Assembly: GCF_014201355.1 (NCBI RefSeq)
Contig: NZ_JACHEG010000002.1
Span: 992,001-1,056,000, forward strand
DNA length: 64,000 nucleotides
Source of the DNA: Aliirhizobium wenxiniae
GTDB taxonomy: Bacteria > Pseudomonadota > Alphaproteobacteria > Rhizobiales > Rhizobiaceae
Direction: 5' to 3'
A program made the translations under genes and the position numbers. The stretch's first letter is position 1, and each line of letters begins with the position of its first letter. The notes below the pieces were generated by a model. The model was not told where the DNA came from and ran no database searches. It saw nothing but the letters and a program-made list of their open reading frames with translations. Shown here in pieces: positions 46,431 to 53,775 of the stretch.

Positions 46431-48251
46431 ATGATTGGGTTTGTGGAGAGAAGAGTACGCGCTGGCCGGAACTTACCCGTCATGCGTATCATTCTCGCCG
46501 CCGCTGCATGGCTTTTGCCTCCCTTGAACACCACAAGGAAGGCCTCCGCTCTTATCTTTGAAGGTCGTCTTCTCATCGAATATCACGCCGGGCGACCGGC
46601 AGCGGCTGAGGACATTTTTTTCCGATATGCAAAACGGAAACAGCTCACTTTTTGGGCCGTCAGCACCTACATCGCGAAGGTGGTCGATCCTGGACACTCT
46701 CGGCGGCTCGAGGAGATTCGGCGGCATCCGCATTTGTCAGCAGGCGCTGCAGCCTTATTGGCCGAGGCGGCATCGAGGCTTGCCGGTGATGCTGCAGGAG
46801 ACTCGTCGGGAGACCTGGCCCAAGAGCAGGCTGACCAGCTGAGCTATCATCAACGTCTTGCCGAGGACGGTTTGATTTTCATGCGGGCCGAGCCTGACTA
46901 CGTTGACCTTACGCTTCCTCTATCAACAGCACTTTCCGCCGAAGCCTGTGATCGAGAGGAGATTTTTGCGGCTGCGATTACGCTTCTTGTCGCACAGTTG
47001 GCGAAGGTGGAGAAAAACAGGTCTCTCTCGCAAGAACATCTCGTCGATGTTGTTGCTGCTAGACTGAGCCTCTTTGATTTGCATGGCGCGCTGGCGTTTC
47101 TGAAACACCCCCATGTCGCGGGCATGGCGAAGGCACGCCAGCTTACGGCCGAGGTCGTCTCGCTTATCAACGAGACTGAGGATTATGGCTGTGCAGTCGG
47201 CATGGCGAACGAGGATATTCTGGCCCGCGCCGCGGGAGCGCGCACACCTTTGGACAAACGGCCAGTAATCCTTATGCCCGCCGCAGCCTTCCGCAGAAAC
47301 AAGATCGACTATCCAGGGTTTCGCGCCGATATCAGGTTCGGTCTTTCGGCCATGTTGGCAGCCTTCGAAAACAATAAGGTCCCTTATGCTGTCAGGAGCC
47401 GTCTCAGAACTCACGGCTTCATCGACCTCCCCGCCCCCAGCTTTTCCTACCACACGATATCGCGCGGCAATCTGGGGCTCCATTTCAAGGAAACCGACAG
47501 GCCGTCTCTCTTCAGCTTCGATAGCCGCGGTTATGCGGGCTGGTCGGAGTTTTCGGATTTTTCGTTGGAACAATTGCGCGCTGCGGCTGTCGATCAGCAG
47601 GAAGCCGACGCATTTTTCGAAGAAGAAAAACGGCGCGTTATCGGCGGCAATCTGTCGAAATACCGGCAGGCTTCCGTGGCCGACAACGAGGACCTGCCGA
47701 AAAACTTCATCTTCGTTGCCTTGCAGTTGATCGGCGATGCCGTCAGCCAGCTTGCCTATCTCAGCCTGTTCGAGATGGTGGAAGAGGTCGTTCGGACGGC
47801 CGAGGCGAAAGGACTTTCCGTCGTTATCAAGCGGCACCCGCTTTGCACGACGTCGGAGGTTTCGCGGTTTCTGTCGAAGCTTGTTGCCGAGGGGCGAGTG
47901 GTCCAGGTCTATTCCAGCATTCACGCCATCATCCCGAAAGCCTTGGCCGTCTGCGTCGTCAATTCCGGCGTCGGCGCTGAGGCTCTGCTGCATGAGAAGC
48001 CGGTCTATGTGTTCGGCAGGGCCGACTACATGGCCGGCTGTTTTGTGTGCCGCCAGCCGGGCGATTTTGCGGCTCAGTTCGTTGCCGGAGAATCCAGGCT
48101 GAGGCCGGATGAGCTGCGGAAGTTCTGGTTCCTGCTGCGGAAACGCTACGCGATAGATCTACGAGACCGGGACAAGGCCGCTGCCGAGATCGAAGCACGC
48201 GTCATGGAGCACTTGAGGTTAACAATGCGGGATGCGCCATCATCCCAGTGA
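46431..48251 (+). CDS. capsule polysaccharide synthesis-like protein
   Basis: 606 residues from an ATG at 46431. A helical N-terminal half without a recognised domain is followed by a C-terminal half resembling capsule Kdo-transferase/KpsS-type proteins. KGLSVVIKRHPLCTTSEVSR, YSSIHAIIPKALAVCVVNSG and LLHEKPVYVFGRADYM match the substrate-binding end of that family. No membrane segment is evident. It ends 31 bases from the truncated integrase, on the opposite strand. The exact activity cannot be told. Confidence 0.65.
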   Translation: MIGFVERRVRAGRNLPVMRIILAAAAWLLPPLNTTRKASALIFEGRLLIEYHAGRPAAAEDIFFRYAKRKQLTFWAVSTYIAKVVDPGHSRRLEEIRRHPHLSAGAAALLAEAASRLAGDAAGDSSGDLAQEQADQLSYHQRLAEDGLIFMRAEPDYVDLTLPLSTALSAEACDREEIFAAAITLLVAQLAKVEKNRSLSQEHLVDVVAARLSLFDLHGALAFLKHPHVAGMAKARQLTAEVVSLINETEDYGCAVGMANEDILARAAGARTPLDKRPVILMPAAAFRRNKIDYPGFRADIRFGLSAMLAAFENNKVPYAVRSRLRTHGFIDLPAPSFSYHTISRGNLGLHFKETDRPSLFSFDSRGYAGWSEFSDFSLEQLRAAAVDQQEADAFFEEEKRRVIGGNLSKYRQASVADNEDLPKNFIFVALQLIGDAVSQLAYLSLFEMVEEVVRTAEAKGLSVVIKRHPLCTTSEVSRFLSKLVAEGRVVQVYSSIHAIIPKALAVCVVNSGVGAEALLHEKPVYVFGRADYMAGCFVCRQPGDFAAQFVAGESRLRPDELRKFWFLLRKRYAIDLRDRDKAAAEIEARVMEHLRLTMRDAPSSQ

Positions 48252-48281
48252 TCCTGACCGAGCGCCCGCGGGAGGTTAGAG

Positions 48282-48749
48282 TTAGGCAAAAGCGATCAGT
48301 GCCCGGTTTCGGCGCTGAAGAAATGTATTGGCAGGCATCGCACCTACAACCAACAGGATTTCCTCGTGTGAGGGGTAGTCCTTGCTTTTCGGGACATTGG
48401 CGGAATTTACGAGACGACGCTGCGGCGTGAAATATTCATGCAGGTGGGCCGGCACGTTCTCATATCCAGGCTGCTTGGCGAGCCATTCGAAGAAATCTTT
48501 CAAATGGCCGAACGAACTGACGATTGTTTTCAGTGCCAGTTCTTTGCCGGAAGCCCCCTGCTCCTCGAGCTTGTCCTTGTAGCGCACAATCGCCTCTTTA
48601 TCGATATTCCGGAAGTCGATGTTCCCCGTCAGCTCGAGGAATTGCCATATGTGCTGGAGCATAGCGTTGACCGTTTTCGGGTGGCGTGCCCGAGCATGCG
48701 TGACATGCATCTGATATTCGTAGATCGGGAAAGCATTCGCGTTGGTCAT
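48282..48749 (-). pseudogene. truncated tyrosine integrase (core-binding domain only)
   Basis: 155 residues from the ATG at 48749. The segment MTNANAFPIYEYQMHVTHAR through VRYKDKLEEQGASGKELALK is a SAM-like core-binding domain; the frame stops at RRNRALIAFA, the place where the catalytic domain of such enzymes begins. No Arg/His/Tyr catalytic residues follow before the stop at 48282, and the next gene starts on the other strand. It is the remnant of an integrase that would have been targeted to tRNA-Ser. Confidence 0.8.
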
Positions 48750-49206
48750 GCGGTTTCCATGCCTTTCGTGCCAGCGGACAGTCCATGATCTGCTTTTTCG
48801 GAAGCAAGCCGGCGGTCTCCATCTCCTGGCGGTCGTATTCGATAAGTTCCGCAAGGCACCACCGAGTGGTCGTACCCTGGAATTTCGTGGGCTTCGGGAA
48901 CGTCGGAGAGCTTTTCGCCCAGCTCCAAATGGTCTGCTTTTTGACGCCGTAGCGCTGCGCCACGTCTTTATCGGACAGGAACGGTCCAAGGTCCGAGGGA
49001 GCCGCTTTAAGCGCAGCGGGTTCGCGTACCTCGCCCAACTCCTTCTTCTTCGGGCTTTCCTTCGTGGCCGCAGAGATTGCCTTATGGTCGCCGACGCAGA
49101 AGAGATCCGTCGTCGGTTCATCCAAGCCTGCCTTCTGAGCAGCGTATCGATTGGTGGGGGAGAGTTGATCCGGGCTCTTTGGCCGGCGCGGAATGGCAGT
49201 TTGCAT
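48598..49206 (-). CDS. excisionase/AlpA-like DNA-binding protein
   Basis: 202 codons from the ATG at 49206, with AAGGA 6 bases upstream. A helix-turn-helix of the excisionase type is at about residues 77-125 (LSDKDVAQRYGVKKQTIWSW, then FQGTTTRWCLAELIEYDRQE). The frame runs 50 codons past the integrase start in another frame, with unlikely sequence, so a frameshift near 48750-48760 may have extended it. Its natural end was probably near the integrase ATG. It lies 203 bases from the tRNA-Ser 3' end. Confidence 0.65.
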   Translation of the reverse strand: MQTAIPRRPKSPDQLSPTNRYAAQKAGLDEPTTDLFCVGDHKAISAATKESPKKKELGEVREPAALKAAPSDLGPFLSDKDVAQRYGVKKQTIWSWAKSSPTFPKPTKFQGTTTRWCLAELIEYDRQEMETAGLLPKKQIMDCPLARKAWKPHDQRECFPDLRISDACHACSGTPPENGQRYAPAHMAIPRADGEHRLPEYR

Positions 49207-49409
49207 GCTAAATCCTTTCGCCTATCGGCGAACAGAGAAATTTAGCACCTCTTGCGTATGGACCTTTCGAGCCCGTAATAAGGGGTGTACCCGACCGCAC
49301 CCGGAAATGACAATCCGAGCCTAGAGAAAAATCACGAAAAAATGGTGTGATGGGCCAGCAATCGCCAACCTTGGAAAACATAGAAAAATCAATATTTTAC
49401 GAAGAATAA

Positions 49410-49499
49410 TGGCGGACAAGGTGGGATTCGAACCCACGGTACGCTTTCACGTACACACGCGTTCCAGGCGTGCGCCTTAAACCACTCGGCCACCTGTCC
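49410..49499 (-). tRNA. tRNA-Ser (GGA)
   Basis: 90 bases including encoded CCA, with the long variable arm typical of serine tRNAs (TGTACGTGAAAGCGTAC). The acceptor stem pairs GGACAGG with CCTTGTCC-type bases, the anticodon is in CCTGGAACG (GGA), and the T arm is GTGGGTTCGAATCCCAC. The 3' end faces the excisionase/integrase remnant and marks the right border of the island. Confidence 0.97.
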
Positions 49500-49549
49500 T
49501 TCAGGATGTTCTGTGTCGCTGCGGACCCAAAAACGTTGGAACGGCGCGA

Positions 49550-49577
49550 TATATACCGAGGATTTTTTCAGGATCAA
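49550..49577 (-). promoter_or_regulatory. probable promoter of tRNA-Ser
   Basis: On the minus strand TTGATC (49577-49572) and TATATA (49555-49550) are 16 bases apart, close to the sigma-70 consensus. The tRNA 5' end is about 50 bases downstream. Confidence 0.5.
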
Positions 49578-49836
49578 CCTCAATCTGAGAAAAATGAAGA
49601 GATAATGACATTTATCCGAAATTAGATGTGTCTCGATTTCGAGCTGGCCGATAATCAGGCCTGCCCGCCGTCAAATTGCGGCAGAATTGCCGTCATCGTC
49701 GCTTTTACATCCATGTCCCGGCGCCGCTCGCGCCTGCGGTGCCTTGTCATCAACTCGTTGATGGAGCAAGCCGAGGAGAACGATGTGCCTTTGGCTTAAC
49801 GCCTCACGCCTAATGCGCTAACATGAAAAGACATCA

Positions 49837-49844
49837 TGTCGACA
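49837..49844. promoter_or_regulatory. TGTCGACA palindrome before the GntR gene
   Basis: An 8-bp palindrome ending 12 bases before the regulator's ATG. The same core occurs inside the palindrome at 50576-50587 before the deaminase gene. It fits the GT...AC form of FadR-type operators and suggests autoregulation. Confidence 0.45.
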
Positions 49845-49856
49845 AGCGAGGTGCAG

Positions 49857-50561
49857 ATGACCAATGACGATTCGAGCCAGATCACGGAACGCAAGCGCGG
49901 CTCCGGGGTCAAACTGGTCTATGATCTGTTGCGTGACGAAATTCTCGACCTGAAGCTTGTTCCCGGCAGCGCCATCGACGAGGTGCAGCTTGCGGCGCGT
50001 TTCGGCATGTCGCGCACGCCGATCCGCGAGGCGCTTGTGCGGCTTGCCGGCGAAGGGCTGATCGAGACCCTGCCGAACCGCTCGACCATGGTGTCGAATA
50101 TCGATTTTCTCGGCATGCCCGCCTATTTCGATGCGCTGGTGCTGATGTACCGCGTCACCACGCGGCTGGCTGCCCAGCATCACAGGGCAGACGATCTTCT
50201 TATCATCCGCGAGCGGCAGGCGGAGTTCAGCGCGGCGGTGGCGGCGCAGGATGCGCTGGCGATGATCGCCACCAATGCCGATTTCCATTCGGCTATCGCC
50301 GCTGCCGGCCGCAATGCCTATTACGCCAATTTTTTCGACCGGCTGCTCGGCGAGGGCCGCCGCATGCTGCGCCTCTATTACCAGTCCTACGAGGACCGCC
50401 TGCCGGCGCGTTATGTCGACGAGCATGAGGAAATCATCGCCGCCGTCGAGGCGCGCGACGTGACCGAGGCCGACCGTCTCGGCAAGGCGCATGGCGAGCA
50501 GATCGTCGAACAGATCGGCCGGCTTCTGACCCGCAACGACCGGCTCGATATTGATCTTTGA
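49857..50561 (+). CDS. GntR-family (FCD) transcription regulator, HypR-like
   Basis: 234 residues from the ATG at 49857, preceded by GAGG. An N-terminal winged helix with LVYDLLRDEILDLKLVPGSA and LAARFGMSRTPIREALVRLA is followed by an FCD effector domain with NADFHSAIAAAGRNAYYANF and DEHEEIIAAVEARD. It precedes a hydroxyproline-type deaminase gene by 117 bases. In S. meliloti HypR, a GntR repressor, controls the hydroxyproline genes; the same role is inferred here. Confidence 0.8.
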   Translation: MTNDDSSQITERKRGSGVKLVYDLLRDEILDLKLVPGSAIDEVQLAARFGMSRTPIREALVRLAGEGLIETLPNRSTMVSNIDFLGMPAYFDALVLMYRVTTRLAAQHHRADDLLIIRERQAEFSAAVAAQDALAMIATNADFHSAIAAAGRNAYYANFFDRLLGEGRRMLRLYYQSYEDRLPARYVDEHEEIIAAVEARDVTEADRLGKAHGEQIVEQIGRLLTRNDRLDIDL

Positions 50562-50575
50562 CATCTTGTATTTTT

Positions 50576-50587
50576 TTTGTCGACAAA
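50576..50587. promoter_or_regulatory. candidate GntR operator, TTTGTCGACAAA
   Basis: A 12-bp perfect palindrome, TTTGTCGACAAA, about 90 bases upstream of the deaminase ATG and 15 bases after the regulator's stop. It has the TxGTxxACxA shape of FadR-subfamily operators, and its core repeats before the GntR gene. Confidence 0.5.
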
Positions 50588-50678
50588 GAAAATGGAAGGC
50601 GTATTCTGTGATCCAGAGGCCAAGGCCGAAGGTTAGGAATCGTCTCCGCCGGCCGTTTTGATATCGAGGACTTGCAAG

Positions 50679-51641
50679 ATGAAATCGAAGATTTTCTCCG
50701 GCGTCGTACCGGCACTGATGACCCCCTGCAAAAGCGACCGCACACCGGATTTCGACGCGCTGGTGGCCAAGGGCAAGCAACTGATCGAAGCCGGCATGTC
50801 GGCTGTCGTCTATTGCGGCTCGATGGGTGACTGGCCGCTTCTCACCGACGCGCAGCGCATGGAAGGCGTCGAGCGCCTGGTGAAGGCCGGCATTCCGGTC
50901 ATCGTCGGCACAGGTGCGATCAATTCGGCTTCGGCCGTGGCGCTTGCTGCCCACGCCCAAAAGGTCGGCGCACAAGGCCTGATGGTCATCCCGCGCGTCC
51001 TGTCGCGCGGTTCGGTGATCTCTGCCCAGAAGGCCCATTTCAAGGCAATCCTCTCGGCGGCTCCGGATCTTCCGGCGGTCATCTACAACAGCCCCTATTA
51101 CGGCTTTGCCACCCGCGCCGACCTGTTCTTCGCGCTGCGCGCAGAACATCCGAACCTCGTCGGCTTCAAGGAATTCGGTGGTCCGGAAGACATGCGTTAC
51201 GCGGCCGAGAACATCACCAGCCGTGACGACGACGTGACGCTGATGATCGGCGTCGATACCGCCGTCTACCATGGTTACGTCAATTGCGGCGCAACCGGCG
51301 CCATCACCGGCATCGGCAATGTTCTGCCGAAGGAAGTGCTGCATCTGTGCAATCTCGCCCAGGCTGCCGCCAAGGGCGATGCGGATGCACGTGTGCGCGC
51401 CAAGGAGCTGGAAGAGGCGCTCGGTGTGCTTTCCTCCTTCGACGAAGGTCCGGATCTGGTGCTTTATTTCAAGCACATGATGGTATTGAAGGGGAACAAG
51501 GAGTTTGCCCTGAACTTCATCGAGACCGATGTGCTTTCCGACAGCCAGCGCGGTTATGTCGAGGCGCAGCTGAAACTCTTCGACAGCTGGTATGCCGACT
51601 GGAGCAAGCTGCCCGGCGCAGTTCAGACCTGCAAGGCCTGA
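50679..51641 (+). CDS. hypD: 1-pyrroline-4-hydroxy-2-carboxylate deaminase-like protein (DapA family)
   Basis: 320 residues from the ATG at 50679; an earlier ATG at 50658 adds 7. The Schiff-base Lys is in LVGFKEFGG and the conserved Tyr in VIYNSPYYGF. The N-terminus KIFSGVVPALMTPC and the segment VVYCGSMGDWPLLTDAQRME are those of the hydroxyproline-pathway deaminases rather than dihydrodipicolinate synthase. The adjacent GntR gene and FAD dehydrogenase support hydroxyproline catabolism. A hairpin follows the stop. Confidence 0.78.
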   Translation: MKSKIFSGVVPALMTPCKSDRTPDFDALVAKGKQLIEAGMSAVVYCGSMGDWPLLTDAQRMEGVERLVKAGIPVIVGTGAINSASAVALAAHAQKVGAQGLMVIPRVLSRGSVISAQKAHFKAILSAAPDLPAVIYNSPYYGFATRADLFFALRAEHPNLVGFKEFGGPEDMRYAAENITSRDDDVTLMIGVDTAVYHGYVNCGATGAITGIGNVLPKEVLHLCNLAQAAAKGDADARVRAKELEEALGVLSSFDEGPDLVLYFKHMMVLKGNKEFALNFIETDVLSDSQRGYVEAQLKLFDSWYADWSKLPGAVQTCKA

Positions 51642-51654
51642 TATTCGAACATGC

Positions 51655-51685
51655 AAAGCCCTCCCACGCGGAGGGCTTTGTCGCA
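51655..51685 (+). terminator. hairpin terminator after the deaminase gene
   Basis: AAAGCCCTC (51655-51663) pairs with GAGGGCTTT (51671-51679) around a 7-base loop. The T-run is only three bases long, so termination may be partial. It begins 13 bases after the stop. Confidence 0.6.
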
Positions 51686-51748
51686 TCAGAACAAGGGGAA
51701 CATGCGCGAAGCCGGGAAACGGCCGCGCGAGGCGGGACGATCAGGGAA

Positions 51749-52993
51749 ATGGCAAGGTCGGATATAGTCGTCATCGGGGCGGGGGTCGTCGGCCTTTCCG
51801 TCGCCATCGCTGCGCAGATGCGCGGTTTCAACGTTACGGTCATCGACCGCGAAGGCCCGGCGGCGGGTGCTTCGGCAGGTAACGCAGGCGCCTTCGCCTT
51901 TACCGATATCCTGCCGCTTGCCTCGCCGGGCATCCTCAAAAAAGCGCCGAAATGGCTGCTCGATCCGCTCGGGCCACTCTCCATCCCGCCTGCCTATGCG
52001 CTCAACATCGCGCCATGGATGTTCCGGTTCTGGCGCGCCTGTTCGGCCTCGCGCGTGGCGCATTCGACCAGCGCCCAGACGGCCCTGATGGATCTTTCCA
52101 AGGCGGAGCTCGAACCTTTCCTCTCCGCGACCGAGACGCTGCCCATGCTGCGCAAGGAAGGCAATCTGCAGGTCTACGAAAGCGATGCTGAATTCCGCGC
52201 CTCGCTGCCCGGCTGGGAGGCGCGTGAACAGCATGGCATCGAGTTCCGGCATATGGATGCAGCCGAGATGGCCGGCATTCAGCCGGGCATCGCCCCCCGT
52301 TTCATCCGCGGCACGTTCACGCCCGGCTGGTATTCGATCGCCGATCCGAAACTCTACACGCTGGCACTCGCCGAAAATTTTCGCGCCCGCGGTGGTGTGA
52401 TCGAGATTTCCGAGGTTAAGGGATTGCGCCCGGTGGCGGATGGCGTCGATATCGTTCTTGCGGGCGACGTGGTGCGGTCGGCCGGCAAGGTCGTGCTGTC
52501 GGCCGGGGCGTTCTCGCATCGCATTGCCCGAACCCTTGGCGAAAACATCCCGCTGGAGACCGAGCGCGGCTATAACACCACCCTCCCCTCCGATGCTCTT
52601 GACCTGCGCACGCAGGTCACATTCGGTGGTCATGGCTTCGTCGTTACGCGGCTGACGAGCGGCATTCGCGTCGGCGGGGCGGTGGAACTCGGCGGGCTGT
52701 CATTGCCGCCGAATTATGCGCGCTCGAAAGCGATGCTGAAAAAGGCAAAAGCCTTCCTGCCGGGCCTGAAAACCGAAGGCGGCGTGCAGTGGATGGGCTT
52801 TCGACCGTCCATGCCGGACAGCCTGCCCGCAATCGGCCGGGCAAAGGCGAGCGCAAAGGTCATCTTTGCCTTCGGCCACGGCCATCTCGGGCTAACGCAA
52901 TCGGCAGGCACGGCGCGACTGGTGGCGGATCTTCTGCAGGATCGGCCGCCTGCTATCGATCTCAAGTCGTTTTCGCCCAGCCGCTTCGCTTAA
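51749..52993 (+). CDS. FAD-dependent D-amino-acid dehydrogenase-like protein (HypO-like)
   Basis: 414 residues from the ATG at 51749 (AGGG upstream); the long frame to 51284 overlaps the deaminase and is rejected. The dinucleotide fold starts DIVVIGAGVVGLSVAIAAQM, and the C-terminus has GFRPSMPDSLPAIGRAKA and FAFGHGHLGLTQS, the DadA-type flavin site. Next to the deaminase it fits a D-hydroxyproline dehydrogenase. It is convergent with the LysE gene, overlapping by 4 bases. Confidence 0.8.
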   Translation: MARSDIVVIGAGVVGLSVAIAAQMRGFNVTVIDREGPAAGASAGNAGAFAFTDILPLASPGILKKAPKWLLDPLGPLSIPPAYALNIAPWMFRFWRACSASRVAHSTSAQTALMDLSKAELEPFLSATETLPMLRKEGNLQVYESDAEFRASLPGWEAREQHGIEFRHMDAAEMAGIQPGIAPRFIRGTFTPGWYSIADPKLYTLALAENFRARGGVIEISEVKGLRPVADGVDIVLAGDVVRSAGKVVLSAGAFSHRIARTLGENIPLETERGYNTTLPSDALDLRTQVTFGGHGFVVTRLTSGIRVGGAVELGGLSLPPNYARSKAMLKKAKAFLPGLKTEGGVQWMGFRPSMPDSLPAIGRAKASAKVIFAFGHGHLGLTQSAGTARLVADLLQDRPPAIDLKSFSPSRFA

Positions 52994-53565
52994 GCTCGCA
53001 ACACTCCGGTAATCAGCGTCACGGATACGACAGCCAGCCAGATGGAGGCGGCACGCTGGACCAGCAGCAGCCGTCTGTTGCCGCCATCACCCGCCTGGGT
53101 CAGCCGGCCGAAGCCGCCCCACAGCATGGCAACAACCATGACCATGATGCAGAAGGCGCCAAGACGCGGCAGGAACTGGCTGTCGGCCGGTGCCGGTAAA
53201 AGCACGAGGCCGAAAATCAGGGCCTTGGGGTTGAGCACAGTGGTGAGATAGACACGGCCGGCGGTCACGCCGCTGCCGTTTTGCGCATCGCCCGGCATGC
53301 GCCAAAGCCTGACGGCGAGAAACATGACCCACGCAGCGGCAACCACTTTCAATGATACGGAAGCGGATGGAAAGCGGGCCAGAAGCTCAGCGCCCAGCCA
53401 TGTCAACGGCAGGATCGTCGTCAGGTAACCGGCAAGCTCCGCCGGAAGAAGCCTGGCGGATGCGCCAAGGCCGCCACGCGCGCCGGCAATGCCCATCAAC
53501 GTGTTCGTCGGCCCCGGCGCCAGAAGAAGCGCAAGAACCGCGGAGAGGAAGGCAAAATATGTCAT
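52990..53565 (-). CDS. LysE-family amino acid exporter
   Basis: 191 residues from the ATG at 53565. It is a small membrane protein with about five hydrophobic segments. LLLAPGPTNTLMGIAGARGG near the N-terminus matches the LysE/RhtB signature with its conserved PGP, and AGRVYLTTVLNPKALIFGLV is the conserved NPK region. The substrate is not known. An ATG at 53625 would add 20 residues without hydrophobic character. Confidence 0.85.
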   Translation of the reverse strand: MTYFAFLSAVLALLLAPGPTNTLMGIAGARGGLGASARLLPAELAGYLTTILPLTWLGAELLARFPSASVSLKVVAAAWVMFLAVRLWRMPGDAQNGSGVTAGRVYLTTVLNPKALIFGLVLLPAPADSQFLPRLGAFCIMVMVVAMLWGGFGRLTQAGDGGNRRLLLVQRAASIWLAVVSVTLITGVLRA

Positions 53566-53775
53566 GTGCAGATAGGATTCCCCGAGAGCTGCCCGGACGC
53601 TAGGGCGGGCGGAGGTGCGAAACATTGACCTGCGTCACCTTCGCAACCATATTTCTCAACAATATCGACGTTTTATAATAATTACGCCTGCCAGAATAAC
53701 CTTATACTTACCTTTGAACGGACATCATCGGAACATTCAATATCCAAGTCATTTAGAACCGGGAAATTTTGACGG

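Larger units (their letters stand above)
49500..49856. other. intergenic region between tRNA-Ser and the GntR gene
   Basis: 357 bases without a gene. It contains the tRNA-Ser promoter (leftward) and, just before the GntR start, a TGTCGACA palindrome at 49837-49844. Confidence 0.55.

Noticed and set aside
35664..49409. Direct repeats of the tRNA-Phe or tRNA-Ser 3' ends as attR/attL
   Set aside because: By eye I found no second copy of either 3' end inside or at the far side of the island, so no attachment-site pair is annotated.
51284..51748. Extended N-terminus of the FAD dehydrogenase frame
   Set aside because: It overlaps the deaminase gene and the hairpin after it; the Rossmann start MARSDIVVIGAG at 51749 marks the true beginning.
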